From positions 20,936,001 through 21,000,000 of the forward strand of contig NC_079888.1 of assembly GCF_029227915.1 (NCBI RefSeq): DNA of 64,000 bases, in the 5' to 3' direction. Source of the stretch: Hydractinia symbiolongicarpus. Lineage: Eukaryota; Cnidaria; Hydrozoa; Anthoathecata; Hydractiniidae. Under the pieces are notes generated by a model, which was not told the DNA's origin, searched no databases, and was given only the letters and a program-made list of their open reading frames with translations. Position numbers and translations under genes: made by a program. Shown one piece after another: positions 11,546 through 26,185 of this stretch (position 1 is its first letter; each line of letters opens with the position of its first letter).

Positions 11546-14500
11546 TCTTCTTAATTTGACGTGATTGCCGAAACTCAGCGATTACACTGGGCTCTGTGGT
11601 AGCGCTTCATTTAAGAATTAAGATAAAAGAGTCATTTTTTTATTGCGGGACCAATCCTAGCCATTATCGCGCGTTAAAGAAATAGCGACAGTTTCAAGAA
11701 CTACATTTTATTGACTTTCTAACGGTGACAGTCCGTTTGAGTTACAACGGTTGGGTCACATATTCGTACCAACATGTATTTAGCGATATTTTTCTGATAT
11801 TACTAGGTTGCATCGCTTTAAACTATGAAACGATTGACTGTGGGACTTAATTGAGCTAACTTTGGACTGTCACCTGATAAATGTGATAAATGAGACAATT
11901 GGACTCCAAAAAATAACATTCTTGTTAATTTGACCTGATTGCCGGAACTCAGCGATTACACTGGGCACTGTGGTAGCGCTTCATTTAAAAATGAAGATAC
12001 AAAAAGTCATTTTTTTATTGTGGGACCAATCCTAGCCGTTATCGCGCGTTAAAGAAATAGCGACAGTTTCAAGAACTACATTTCATTGACTTTCTAACGG
12101 TGTCAGTCCGTTTGAGTTAAAACGGTTGGGTCACATATTCGTACCAACATGTATTTAGCGATATTTTTTCGATATTACTAGGTTGCATCGCTTTTAACAA
12201 TGAAACGTTGACTGTGGGACTTAATTGAGCTAACTTTGGGCTGTCACCTGATAAATGTGATAAAGGAGACAATTGGACTCCAAGAAAAAACATTCTTCTT
12301 AATTTGACATGATTGCCGAAACTCAGCGATTACACTGGGCTCTGTGGTAGCGCTTCATTTAAAAATTATGATAAAAAAAGTCATTTTTTTATTGTGGGAC
12401 CAATCCTAGCCATTATCGCGCGCTGAGGAAATAGCGAGAGTTTCAAAAACTACATTTCATTGACTTTCTAACGGTGTCAGTCCGTTTGAGTTTCAATGGT
12501 TGTGTCACATATTGGTACCAACATGAATTTAGCGATATTGTTTTGATATTACAAGGTTGCATCGCTTTTAACAATGAAACGTTGACTGTGGAACTAAATT
12601 GAACTAACTTAAGACTGTGACCTGATAAATGTGATAAATAAGACAATTGGACTCCAAGAAATAACATTCTTCTTAATTTGACGTGATTGCCGGAACTCAG
12701 CGATTACACTGGGCTCTGTGGTAGCGCTTCATTTAAGAATTAAGATAAAAAAGTCATTTTTTTATTGTGGGACCAATCCTACCTGTTATCGCGCGCTGAA
12801 GAAATAGCAACTGTTTCAAAAACTACATTTCATTGACTTTCTAACGGTGTCAGTCCGTTTGGGTTACAACGGTTGGGTAACATATTCGTACCAACATGTT
12901 TTTAGTGATATTTTTTTGATATTACTAGGTTGCATGGCTGTTAACAATGAAACGATTGACTGTGGGACTTAATTGAGCTAACTTTGGACTGTCACCTGAT
13001 AAATGTGATAAAGGAGACAATTGGACTCCAAGAAATAACATTCTTGTTAACTTGACATGATTGGCGAAACTCAGCGATTACACTGGGCTCTGTGGTAGCG
13101 CTTCATTTAAGAATTAAGATAAAAAAAAGTCCTTTTTTTATTGTGGGACCAATCCTAGCCGTTATCGCGCGCTAAAGAAATGGTGACAGTTTCAAGAACT
13201 ACATTTCATTGACTTTCTAACAGTGTCAGTCCGTTTGAGTAACAACAGTTGGGTGACATATTCGTACCAACATGTATTTAGCGATATTTTTCTGATATTA
13301 CCAGGTTGCATCGCTTTTAACTATGAAACGATTGACTGTGGGACTTAATTGAGCTAACTTTGGGCTGTCACCTGATAAATGTGATAAAGGAGACAATTGG
13401 ACTCCAAGAAAAAACATTCTTCTTAATTTGACATGATTGCCGAAACTCAGCGATTACACTGGGCTCTGTGGTAGCGCTTCATTTAAAAATTATGATAAAA
13501 AAAGTCATTTTTTTATTGTGGGACCAATCCTAGCCATTATCGCGCGCTGAGGAAATAGCGAGAGTTTCAAAAACTACATTTCATTGACTTTCTAACGGTG
13601 TCAGTCCGTTTGAGTTTCAATGGTTGTGTCACATATTGGTACCAACATGAATTTAGCGATATTGTTTTGATATTACTAGGTTGCATCGCTTTTAACAATG
13701 AAACGTTGACTGTGGAACTAAATTGAACTAACTTAAGACTGTGACCTGATAAATGTGATAAATAAGACAATTGGACTCCAAGAAATAACATTCTTCTTAA
13801 TTTGACGTGATTGCCGGAACTCAGCGATTACACTGGGCTCTGTGGTAGCGCTTCATTTAAGAATTAAGATAAAAAAGTCATTTTTTTATTGTGGGACCAA
13901 TCCTACCTGTTATCGCGCGCTGAAGAAATAGCAACTGTTTCAAAAACTACATTTCATTGACTTTCTAACGGTGTCAGTCCGTTTGGGTTACAACGGTTGG
14001 GTAACATATTCGTACCAACATGTTTTTAGTGATATTTTTTTGATATTACTAGGTTGCATGGCTGTTAACAATGAAACGATTGACTGTGGGACTTAATTGA
14101 GCTAACTTTGGACTGTCACCTGATAAATGTGATAAAGGAGACAATTGGACTCCAAGAAATAACATTCTTGTTAACTTGACATGATTGGCGAAACTCAGCG
14201 ATTACACTGGGCTCTGTGGTAGCGCTTCATTTAAGAATTAAGATAAAAAAAAGTCCTTTTTTTATTGTGGGACCAATCCTAGCCGTTATCGCGCGCTAAA
14301 GAAATGGTGACAGTTTCAAGAACTACATTTCATTGACTTTCTAACAGTGTCAGTCCGTTTGAGTAACAACAGTTGGGTGACATATTCGTACCAACATGTA
14401 TTTAGCGATATTTTTCTGATATTACCAGGTTGCATCGCTTTTAACTATGAAACGATTGACTGTGGGACTTAATTGAGCTAACTTTGGGCTGTCACCTGAT

Positions 14501-17490
14501 AAATGTGATAAAGGAGACAATTGGACTCCAAGAAAAAACATTCTTCTTAATTTGACATGATTGCCGAAACTCAGCGATTACACTGGGCTCTGTGGTAGCG
14601 CTTCATTTAAAAATTATGATAAAAAAAGTCATTTTTTTATTGTGGGACCAATCCTAGCTATTATCGCGCGCTGAGGAAATAGCGAGAGTTTCAAAAACTA
14701 CATTTCATTGACTTTCTAACGGTGTCAGTCCGTTTGAGTTTCAATGGTTGTGTCACATATTGGTACCAACATGAATTTAGCGATATTGTTTTGATATTAC
14801 TAGGTTGCATCGCTTTTAACAATGAAACGTTGACTGTGGAACTAAATTGAACTAACTTAAGACTGTGACCTGATAAATGTGATAAATAAGACAATTGGAC
14901 TCCAAGAAATAACATTCTTCTTAATTTGACGTGATTGCCGGAACTCAGCGATTACACTGGGCTCTGTGGTAGCGCTTCATTTAAGAATTAAGATAAAAAA
15001 GTCATTTTTTTATTGTGGGACCAATCCTACCTGTTATCGCGCGCTGAAGAAATAGCAACTGTTTCAAAAACTACATTTCATTGACTTTCTAACGGTGTCA
15101 GTCCGTTTGGGTTACAACGGTTGGGTAACATATTCGTACCAACATGTTTTTAGCGATATTTTTCTGATATTACTAGGTTGCATGGCTGTTAACAATGAAA
15201 CGATTGACTGTGGGACTTAATTGAGCTAACTTTGGACTGTCACCTGATAAATGTGATAAATGAGACAATTGGACTCCAAGAAATAACATTCTTGTTAACT
15301 TGACGTGATTGCTGGAACTCAGCGATTACACTGGGCACTGTGGTAGCGCTTCATTTAAGAATTATGATAAAAAAAGTCATATTTTTATTGTGGGACCAAT
15401 CCTAGCCATTATCCTGCGCTGAGGAAATAGCGACAGTTTCAAAAACTACATTTCATTGACTTTCTAACGGTGTCAGTCTGTTTGAGTTTCAACGGTTGTG
15501 TCACATATTCATACCAACATGTATTTAGCGATATTTTTTTGATATTACTAGGTTGCATCGCTTTTAACAATGAAACGTTGACTGTGGGACTTAATTGAAC
15601 TAACTTTGGACGGTGCCCTGATAAATGTGATGAATGAGACAATTGGACTTCAAGAAATAACATTCTTGTTAACTTGACGTGATTGCCGGAACTCAGCGAT
15701 TACACTGGGCACTGTGGTAGCGCTTCATTTAAAAATTAAGATACAAAAAGTCATTTTTTTATTGTGGGACCAATCCTAGCCGTTATCGCGCGTTAAAGAA
15801 ATAGCGACAGTTTCAAAAACTACATTTCATTGATTTTCTAACGGTGTCAGTCCGTTTGAGTTGCAACGGTTGTGTCACATATTCATACCAACATGTATTT
15901 AGCGATATTTTTTTGATATTACTAGGTTGCATCGATTTTAACAATGAAACGTTGACTGTGGGACTAAATTGAACTAACTTCGGACTGTGACCTGATAAAT
16001 GTGATAAATGAGACAATTGGACTCCAAGAAATAACATTCTTCTTAATTTGACGTGATTGCCGGAACTCAGCGATTACACTGGGCTCTGTGGTAGCGCTTC
16101 ATTTAAGAATTAAGATAAAAGAGTCATTTTTTTATTGCGGGACCAATCCTAGCCATTATCGCGCGTTAAAGAAATAGCGACAGTTTCAAGAACTACATTT
16201 TATTGACTTTCTAACGGTGACAGTCCGTTTGAGTTACAACGGTTGGGTCACATATTCGTACCAACATGTATTTAGCGATATTTTTCTGATATTACTAGGT
16301 TGCATCGCTTTAAACTATGAAACGATTGACTGTGGGACTTAATTGAGCTAACTTTGGACTGTCACCTGATAAATGTGATAAATGAGACAATTGGACTCCA
16401 AAAAATAACATTCTTGTTAATTTGACCTGATTGCCGGAACTCAGCGATTACACTGGGCACTGTGGTAGCGCTTCATTTAAAAATGAAGATACAAAAAGTC
16501 ATTTTTTTATTGTGGGACCAATCCTAGCCGTTATCGCGCGTTAAAGAAATAGCGACAGTTTCAAGAACTACATTTCATTGACTTTCTAACGGTGTCAGTC
16601 CGTTTGAGTTAAAACGGTTGGGTCACATATTCGTACCAACATGTATTTAGCGATATTTTTTCGATATTACTAGGTTGCATCGCTTTTAACAATGAAACGT
16701 TGACTGTGGGACTTAATTGAGCTAACTTTGGGCTGTCACCTGATAAATGTGATAAAGGAGACAATTGGACTCCAAGAAAAAACATTCTTCTTAATTTGAC
16801 ATGATTGCCGAAACTCAGCGATTACACTGGGCTCTGTGGTAGCGCTTCATTTAAAAATTATGATAAAAAAAGTCATTTTTTTATTGTGGTACCAATCCTA
16901 GCCATTATCGCGCGCTGAGGAAATAGCGAGAGTTTCAAAAACTACATTTCATTGACTTTCTAACGGTGTCAGTCCGTTTGAGTTTCAATGGTTGTGTCAC
17001 ATATTGGTACCAACATGAATTTAGCGATATTGTTTTGATATTACAAGGTTGCATCGCTTTTAACAATGAAACGTTGACTGTGGAACTAAATTGAACTAAC
17101 TTAAGACTGTGACCTGATAAATGTGATAAATAAGACAATTGGACTCCAAGAAATAACATTCTTCTTAATTTGACGTGATTGCCGGAACTCAGCGATTACA
17201 CTGGGCTCTGTGGTAGCGCTTCATTTAAGAATTAAGATAAAAAAGTCATTTTTTTATTGTGGGACCAATCCTACCTGTTATCGCGCGCTGAAGAAATAGC
17301 AACTGTTTCAAAAACTACATTTCATTGACTTTCTAACGGTGTCAGTCCGTTTGGGTTACAACGGTTGGGTAACATATTCGTACCAACATGTTTTTAGTGA
17401 TATTTTTTTGATATTACTAGGTTGCATGGCTGTTAACAATGAAACGATTGGCTGTGGGACTTAATTGAGCTAACTTTGGACTGTCACCTG
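9650..17490 (+). repeat. 12-monomer HOR, period 4492 bp (about 1.75 copies)
   Basis: Features at 10199, 10947, 11321 and 12443 recur at 14691, 15439, 15813 and 16935, all exactly 4492 bp apart. The variant TTTTTAGTGATATTTTTTTG at 12.90 kb recurs at 17.39 kb. The first copy runs about 9650-14140, and the second about 14140-17490 before the match ends. A 3-monomer repeat is nested inside the first copy. Confidence 0.84.
12220..15148 (+). repeat. 3-monomer HOR, period 1124 bp (about 2.6 copies)
   Basis: The same three monomers recur at 1124-bp spacing. ATTGGTACCAACATGAAT falls at about 12.51, 13.64 and 14.76 kb, and TTTTTAGTGATATTTTTTTG at 12.90 and 14.02 kb. In the third pass the latter reverts to TTTTTAGCGATATTTTTCTG, the form seen at 4.3 kb. 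The copies are nearly identical, which suggests a recent local expansion. Confidence 0.84.
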
Positions 17491-18654
17491 ATAAATGTGA
17501 TAAATGAGACAATTGGACTCCAAGAAATAACATTCTTGTTAACTTGACGTGATTGCTGGAACTCAGCGATTACACTGGGCACTGTGGTAGCGTTTCATTT
17601 AAGAATTATGATAAAAAAAGTCATATTTTTATTGTGGCACCAATCCTAGCCATTATCCTGCGCTGAGGAAATAGCGACAGTTTCAAAAACTACATTTCAT
17701 TGACTTTCTAACGGTGTCAGTCTGTTTGAGTTTCAACGGTTGTGTCACATATTCATACCAACATGTATTTAGCGATATTTTTTTGATATTACTAGGTTGC
17801 ATCGCTTTTAACAATGAAACGTTGACTGTGGGACTTAATTGAACTAACTTTGGACGGTGACCTGATAAATGTGATGAATGAGACAATTGGACTTCAAGAA
17901 ATAACATTCTTGTTAACTTGACGTGATTGCCGGAACTCAGCGATTACACTGGGCACTGTGGTAGCGCTTCATTTAAAAATTAAGATACAAAAAGTCATTT
18001 TTTTATTGTGGGACCAATCCTAGCTGTTATCGCGCGTTAAAGAAATAGCGACAGTTTCAAACACTACATTTCATTGACTTTCTAACGGTGTCAGTCCGTT
18101 TGAGTTACAACGGTTGTGTCACATAATCATACCAACATGTATTTAGCGATATTTTTTTGATATTACTAGGTTGCATCGATTTTAACAATGAAACGTTGAC
18201 TGTGGGACTAAATTGAACTAACTTCGGACTGTGACCTGATAAATGTGATAAATGAGACAATTGGACTCCAAGAAATAACATTCTTCTTAATTTGACGTGA
18301 TTGCCGGAACTCAGCGATTACACTGGGCTCTGTGGTAGCGCTTCATTTAAAAATGAAGATACAAAAAGTCATTTTTTTATTGTGGGACCAATCCTAGCCG
18401 TTATCGCGCGTTAAAGAAATAGCGACAGTTTCAAGAACTACATTTCATTGACTTTCTAACGGTGTCAGTCCGTTTGAGTTAAAACGGTTGGGTCACATAT
18501 TCTTACCAACATGTATTTAGCGATATTTTTTCGATATTACTAGGTTGCATCGCTTTTAACAATGAAACGTTGACTGTGGGGCTTAATTGAACTAACTTCG
18601 GACTGTGACCTGATAAATGTGATAAATGAGACAATTGCACTCCAAGAAATAACA

Positions 18655-21600
18655 TTCTTCTTAATTTGACGTGATTGCCGGAACTCAGCGATTACACTGG
18701 GCTCTGTGGTAGCGCTTCATTTAAGAATTAAGATAAAAAAGTCATTTTTTTATTGCGGGACCAATCCTAGCCATTATCTCGCGCTGAAGAAATAGCGGCA
18801 GTTTCAAAAACTACAGTTTATTGACTTTCTAACGGTGTCGGTCCGTTTGAGTTACAACGGTTGGGTCACATATTCGTACCAACATGTATTTGGCGATATT
18901 TTTCTGATATTACTAGGTTGCATCGCTTTTAACAATGAAACGATTGACTGTGGGACTTAATTGAGCTAACTTTGGACTGTCACCTGATAAATGTGATAAA
19001 TGAGACAATTGGACTCCAAGAAATAACATTCTTGTTAATTTGACGTGATTGCCGGAACTCAGCGATTACACTGGGCATTGTGGTAGCGCTTCATTTAAAA
19101 ATTAAGATGCAAAAAGTCATTTTTTTATTACAGGACCAATCCTAGCTATTATCTGGCGCTGAAGATATAGCGGCAGTTTCAAAAACTACATTTTATTGAC
19201 TTTCTAACGGTGTCAGTCCGTTTGAGTTACAACGGTTGGGTCACATATTCGTACCAACATGTATTAAGCGATATTTTTCTGATATTACTAGGTTGCATCG
19301 CTTTTAACAATGAAACGATTAACTGTGGGACTTAATTGAGCTAACTTTGGACTGTCACCTGATAAATGTGATAAATAAGACAATTGGACTCCAAGAAATA
19401 ACATTCTTGTTAATTTGACGTGATTGCCGGAACTCAGCGATTACACTGGGCACTGTGGTAGCGCTTCATTTAAAAATTAAGATACAAAAAGTCATTTTTT
19501 TATTGTGGGACCAATCCTAGCCGTTATCGCGCGCTAAAGAAATAGCGACAGTTTCAAGAACTACATTTCATTGACTTTCTAACGGTGTCAGTCCGTTTGA
19601 GTTACAACGGTTGGGTCACATATTTGTACCAACATGTATTTAGCGATATTTTTCTGATATTACTAGGTTGCATCGCTTTTAACTATGAAACGGTTGATTG
19701 TGGGACTTAATTGAGCTAACTTTGGACTGTCACCTGATAAATGTGATAAATGAGACAATTGGACTCCAAGAAATAACATTCTTGTTAATTTGACGTGATT
19801 GCCAAAACTCAGCGATTACACTGGGCACTGTGGTAGCGCTTCATTTAAAAATTAAGATAAAAAAAGTCATTTTTTTTTTGTGGGACCAATCCTAGCCGTT
19901 ATCGCGCGCTAAAGAAATAGCGACAGTTTCAAGAACTACATTTCATTGACTTTCTAACGGTGTCAGTCCGTTTGAATTACAACGGTTGGGTCACATATTT
20001 GTACCAATATGTATTTAGCGATATTTTTCTGATATTACTAGGTTGCATCGCTTTTAACTATGAAACGATTGACTGTGGGACTTAATTGAGCTAACTTTGG
20101 ATTGTCACCTGATAAATGTGATAAAAGAGACAATTGGACTCCAAGAAAAAACATTCTTCTTAATTTGACGTGATTGCCGGAACTCAGCGATTACACTGGG
20201 CTCTGTGGTAGCGCTTCATTTAAGAATTAAGATAAAAAAGTCATTTTTTTATTGCGGGACCAATCCTAGCCATTATCTCGCGCTGAAGAAATAGCGGCAG
20301 TTTCAAAAACTACAGTTTATTGACTTTCTAACGGTGTCGGTCCGTTTGAGTTACAACGGTTGGGTCACATATTCGTACCAACATGTATTTGGCGATATTT
20401 TTCTGATATTACTAGGTTGCATCGCTTTTAACAATGAAACGATTGACTGTGGGACTTAATTGAGCTAACTTTGGACTGTCACCTGATAAATGTGATAAAT
20501 GAGACAATTGGACTCCAAGAAATAACATTCTTGTTAATTTGACGTGATTGCCGGAACTCAGCGATTACACTGGGCATTGTGGTAGCGCTTCATTTAAAAA
20601 TTAAGATGCAAAAAGTCATTTTTTTATTACAGGACCAATCCTAGCTATTATCTGGCGCTGAAGATATAGCGGCAGTTTCAAAAACTACATTTTATTGACT
20701 TTCTAACGGTGTCAGTCCGTTTGAGTTACAACGGTTGGGTCACATATTCGTACCAACATGTATTAAGCGATATTTTTCTGATATTACTAGGTTGCATCGC
20801 TTTTAACAATGAAACGATTAACTGTGGGACTTAATTGAGCTAACTTTGGACTGTCACCTGATAAATGTGATAAATAAGACAATTGGACTCCAAGAAATAA
20901 CATTCTTGTTAATTTGACGTGATTGCCGGAACTCAGCGATTACACTGGGCACTGTGGTAGCGCTTCATTTAAAAATTAAGATACAAAAAGTCATTTTTTT
21001 ATTGTGGGACCAATCCTAGCCGTTATCGCGCGCTAAAGAAATAGCGACAGTTTCAAGAACTACATTTCATTGACTTTCTAACGGTGTCAGTCCGTTTGAG
21101 TTACAACGGTTGGGTCACATATTTGTACCAACATGTATTTAGCGATATTTTTCTGATATTACTAGGTTGCATCGCTTTTAACTATGAAACGATTGATTGT
21201 GGGACTTAATTGAGCTAACTTTGGACTGTCACCTGATAAATGTGATAAATGAGACAATTGGACTCCAAGAAATAACATTCTTGTTAATTTGACGTGATTG
21301 CCAAAACTCAGCGATTACACTGGGCACTGTGGTAGCGCTTCATTTAAAAATTAAGATAAAAAAAGTCATTTTTTTATTGTGGGACCAATCCTAGCCGTTA
21401 TCGCGCGCTAAAGAAATAGCGACAGTTTCAAGAACTACATTTCATTGACTTTCTAACGGTGTCAGTCCGTTTGAATTACAACGGTTGGGTCACATATTTG
21501 TACCAATATGTATTTAGCGATATTTTTCTGATATTACTAGGTTGCATCGCTTTTAACTATGAAACGATTGACTGTGGGACTTAATTGAGCTAACTTTGGA

Positions 21601-21655
21601 TTGTCACCTGATAAATGTGATAAAAGAGACAATTGGACTCCAAGAAAAAACATTC
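18655..21655 (+). repeat. 4-monomer HOR, two copies, period 1499 bp
   Basis: Two copies (about 18655-20155 and 20155-21655) share ATTGCGGGACCAATCC with TATCTCGCGCTGAAG, the rare AAGATGCAAAAAGTC with ATTACAGGACC, GTATTAAGCGATATTT, and TTGAATTACAACGG. Only a few single-base differences were seen, for example AAACGGTTGATTG against AAACGATTGATTG, and a T-run length change near 19.87 kb. Confidence 0.87.
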
Positions 21656-21699
21656 TTCTTAATTTGACATGATTGCCGAAACTCAGCGATTACACTGGG

Positions 21700-24600
21700 C
21701 TCTGTGGTAGCGCTTCATTTAAGAATTAAGATAAAAAAGTCATTTTTTTATTGCAGTACCAATCCTAGCCATTATCTCGCGCTGAAGAAGTAGCAGCAGT
21801 TTCGAAAACTACATTTTATTGACTTTCTAACGATGTCAGTCCGTTTGAGTTACAACGGTTGGGTCACATATTCGTACCAACATGTATTTAGCGATATTTT
21901 TCTGATATTACTAGGTTGCATCGCTTTTAACAATGAAACGATTGACTGTGGGACTTAATTGAGCTAACCTTGGACTGTCACCTGATAAATGTGATAAATG
22001 AGACAATTGGACTCCAAGAAATAACATTCTTGTTAATTTGACGTGATTGCCGGAACTCAGCGATTACACTGGGCACTGTGGTAGCGCTTCATTTAAAAAT
22101 TAAGATACAAAAAGTCATTTTTTTATTGTGGGAACAATCCTAGCCATTATCTTGTGCTGAGGAAATAGCGACAGTTTCAAAAACTACATTTCATTGACTT
22201 TCTAACGGTGTCGGTCTGTTTGAGTTTCAACGGTTGTGTCACATATTCATACCAACATGTATTTAGCGATATTTTTTTGATATTACTAGGTTGCATCGCT
22301 TTTAACAATAAAACGTTAACTGTGGGACTTAATTGAACTAACTTTGGACTGTGACCTGATAAATGTGATAAATGAGACAATTGGACTCCAAGAAAAAACA
22401 TTCTTCTTAATTTGACATGATTGCTGAAACTCGCCGATTACACTGGGCTTTGTGGTAGCGCTTCATTTAAGAATTATGATGAAAAAAGTCATTTTTTTAT
22501 TGTGGGACCAATCCTAGCCATTATCGCGCGCTGAGGAAATAGCGACAGTTTCTAAAACTACATTTCATTGACTTTCTAACGGTGTCGGTCTGTTTGAGTT
22601 TCAACGGTTGTGTCACATATTCGTACCAACATGTATTTAGCGATATTTTTTGATATTACTAGGTTGCATCGCTTTTAACAATGAAACGTTGACTGTGGGA
22701 CTTAATTGAACTAACTTTGGACTGTGACCTGATAAATGTGATAAATGAGACAATTGGACTCCAAGAAATAACATTCTTCTTAATTTGACGTGATTGCCGG
22801 AACTCAGCGATTACACTGGGCTCTGTGGTAGCGCTTCATTAAAGAATTAAGATAAAAAAGTCATTTTTTTATTGCGGGACCAATCCTAGCCATTATCTCG
22901 GGCAGAAGAAATAGCGGCAGCTTCAAAAACTACATTTCATTGACTTTCTATCGGTTTCAGTCCGTTTGAGTTACAACGGTTGGGTCACATATTCGTAACA
23001 ACATGTATTTAGCGATATTTTTCTGATATTTCTAGGTTGCATCGCTTTTAACAATGAAACGATTGACAGTGGGACTTAATTGAGCTAACTTTGGACTGTC
23101 ACCTGATAAATGTGATAAAAGAGACAATTGGACTCCAAGAAAAAACATTCTTCTTAATTTGACATGATTGCCGAAACTCAGCGATTACACTGGGCTTTGT
23201 GGTTGCGCTTCATTTAAGAATTATGATAAAAAAAGTCATTTTTTTATTGTGGGACCAATCCTAGCCATTATCGCGCGCTGAGGAAATAGCGACAGTTTCA
23301 AAAACTACATTTCATTGACTTTCTAACGGTTTCAGTCCGTTTGAGTTACAACGGTTGGGTCACATATTCGTACCAACATGTATTTAGCGATATTTTTCTG
23401 ATATTTCTAGGTTGCATCGCTTTTAACAATGAAACGATTGACTGTGGGAGTTAATTGAGCTAACTTTGGACTGTCACCTGATAAATGTGATAAATGAGAC
23501 AATTGGACGCCAAGAAATAACATTCTTGTTAATTTGACGTGATTGCCGGAACTCAGCGATTACACTGGGCTCTGTTGTAGCGCTTCAATTAAGAATTAAG
23601 ATAAAAAAGTCATTTTTTTTTGCGGGAATAATCCTAGCCATTATCTTGCGCTGAAGAAATAGCGGCAGTTTCAAAAACTACATTTCATTGACTTTCTAAC
23701 GGTGTCAGTCCGTTTGAGTTACAACGGTTGGGTCACATATTCGTACCAACATGTATTTAGCGATATTTTTCTGATATTACTAGGTTGCATCGCTTTTAAC
23801 AATGAAACGATTGACTGTGGGATTTAATTGAGCTAACTTTGGACTGTCACCTGATAAATAAGATAAATGAGACAATTGGACTCCAAGAAATAACATTCTT
23901 GTTAATTTTACGTGATTTCCGGAACTCAGCGATTACACTGGGCTCTGTGGTAGCGCTTCATTTAAGAATTAAGATAAAAAAGTCATTTTTTTATTGCAGT
24001 ACCAATCCTAGCCATTATCTCGCGCTGAAGAAGTAGCAGCAGTTTCGAAAACTACATTTTATTGACTTTCTAACGATGTCAGTCCGTTTGAGTTACAACG
24101 GTTGGGTCACATATTCGTACCAACATGTATTTAGCGATATTTTTCTGATATTACTAGGTTGCATCGCTTTTAACAATGAAACGATTGACTGTGGGACTTA
24201 ATTGAGCTAACCTTGGACTGTCACCTGATAAATGTGATAAATGAGACAATTGGACTCCAAGAAATAACATTCTTGTTAATTTGACGTGATTGCCGGAACT
24301 CAGCGATTACACTGGGCACTGTGGTAGCGCTTCATTTAAAAATTAAGATACAAAAAGTCATTTTTTTATTGTGGGAACAATCCTAGCCATTATCTTGTGC
24401 TGAGGAAATAGCGACAGTTTCAAAAACTACATTTCATTGACTTTCTAACGGTGTCGGTCTGTTTGAGTTTCAACGGTTGTGTCACATATTCATACCAACA
24501 TGTATTTAGCGATATTTTTTTGATATTACTAGGTTGCATCGCTTTTAACAATAAAACGTTAACTGTGGGACTTAATTGAACTAACTTTGGACTGTGACCT

Positions 24601-26185
24601 GATAAATGTGATAAATGAGACAATTGGACTCCAAGAAAAAACATTCTTCTTAATTTGACATGATTGCCGAAACTCAGCGATTACACTGGGCTTTGTGGTA
24701 GCGCTTCATTTAAGAATTATAATGAAAAAAGTCATTTTTTTATTGTGGGACCAATCCTAGCCATTATCGCGCGCTGAGGAAATAGCGACAGTTTCTAAAA
24801 CTACATTTCATTGACTTTCTAACGGTGTCGGTCTGTTTGAGTTTCAACGGTTGTGTCACATATTCGTACCAACATGTATTTAGCGATATTTTTTGATATT
24901 ACTAGGTTGCATCGCTTTTAACAATGAAACGTTGACTGTGGGACTTAATTGAACTAACTTTGGACTGTGACCTGATAAATGTGATAAATGAGACAATTGG
25001 ACTCCAAGAAATAACATTCTTCTTAATTTGACGTGATTGCCGGAACTCAGCGATTACACTGGGCTCTGTGGTAGCGCTTCATTTAAGAATTATAATGAAA
25101 AAAGTCATTTTTTTATTGCGGGACCAATCCTAGCCATTATCTCGGGCAGAAAAAATAGCGGCAGTTTCAAAAACTACATTTCATTGACTTTCTATCGGTT
25201 TCAGTCCGTTTGAGTTACAACGGTTGGGTCACATATTCGTAACAACATGTATTTAGCGATATTTTTCTGATATTTCTAGATTGCATCGCTTTTAACAATG
25301 AAACGATTGACAGTGGGACTTAATTGAGCTAACTTTGGACTGTCACCTGATAAATGTGATAAAAGAGACAATTGGACTCCAAGAAAAAACATTCTTCTTA
25401 ATTTGACATGATTGCCGAAACTCAGCGATTACACTGGGCTTTGTGGTTGCGCTTCATTTAAGAATTATGATAAAAAAAGTCATTTTTTTATTGTGGGACC
25501 AATCCTAGCCATTATCGCGCGCTGAGGAAATAGCGACAGTTTCAAAAACTACATTTCATTGACTTTCTAACGGTTTCAGTCCGTTTGAGTTACAACGGTT
25601 GGGTCACATATTCGTACCAACATGTATTTAGCGATATTTTTCTGATATTTCTAGGTTGCATCGCTTTTAACAATGAAACGATTGACTGTGGGAGTTAATT
25701 GAGCTAACTTTGGACTGTCACCTGATAAATGTGATAAATGAGACAATTGGACGCCAAGAAATAACATTCTTGTTAATTTGACGTGATTGCCGGAACTCAG
25801 CGATTACACTGGGCTCTGTTGTAGCGCTTCAATTAAGAATTAAGATAAAAAAGTCATTTTTTTTTGCGGGAATAATCCTAGCCATTATCTTGCGCTGAAG
25901 AAATAGCGGCAGTTTCAAAAACTACATTTCATTGACTTTCTAACGGTGTCAGTCCGTTTGAGTTACAACGGTTGGGTCACATATTCGTACCAACATGTAT
26001 TTAGCGATATTTTTCTGATATTACTAGGTTGCATCGCTTTTAACAATGAAACGATTGACTGTGGGATTTAATTGAGCTAACTTTGGACTGTCACCTGATA
26101 AATATGATAAATGAGACAATTGGACTCCAAGAAATAACATTCTTGTTAATTTTACGTGATTTCCGGAACTCAGCGATTACACTGG
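21700..26185 (+). repeat. 6-monomer HOR, two copies, period 2243 bp
   Basis: The variants ATTGCAGTACCAATCC (about 21.75 and 23.99 kb), GTGGGAACAATCC, TTAACAATAAAACGTTAAC, TATCTCGGGCAGAA, ATTGACAGTGGGAC and GCGGGAATAATCC recur 2243 bp apart. The first copy runs about 21700-23943 and the second about 23943-26185. The second copy carries its own changes, such as GAATTATAATGAAAAAAG replacing GAATTAAGATAAAAAAG. Confidence 0.87.

Noticed and set aside
23839-24036. 65-codon sense frame repeated in about 12 monomers (also 44830, 45202, 47072, 48936, 49682, 51552, 53792, 56781, 61645)
   Set aside because: It opens at TTG or another non-ATG codon, lies entirely in satellite sequence, ends within the monomer, and has no recognisable domain. 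It is a by-product of the repeat.
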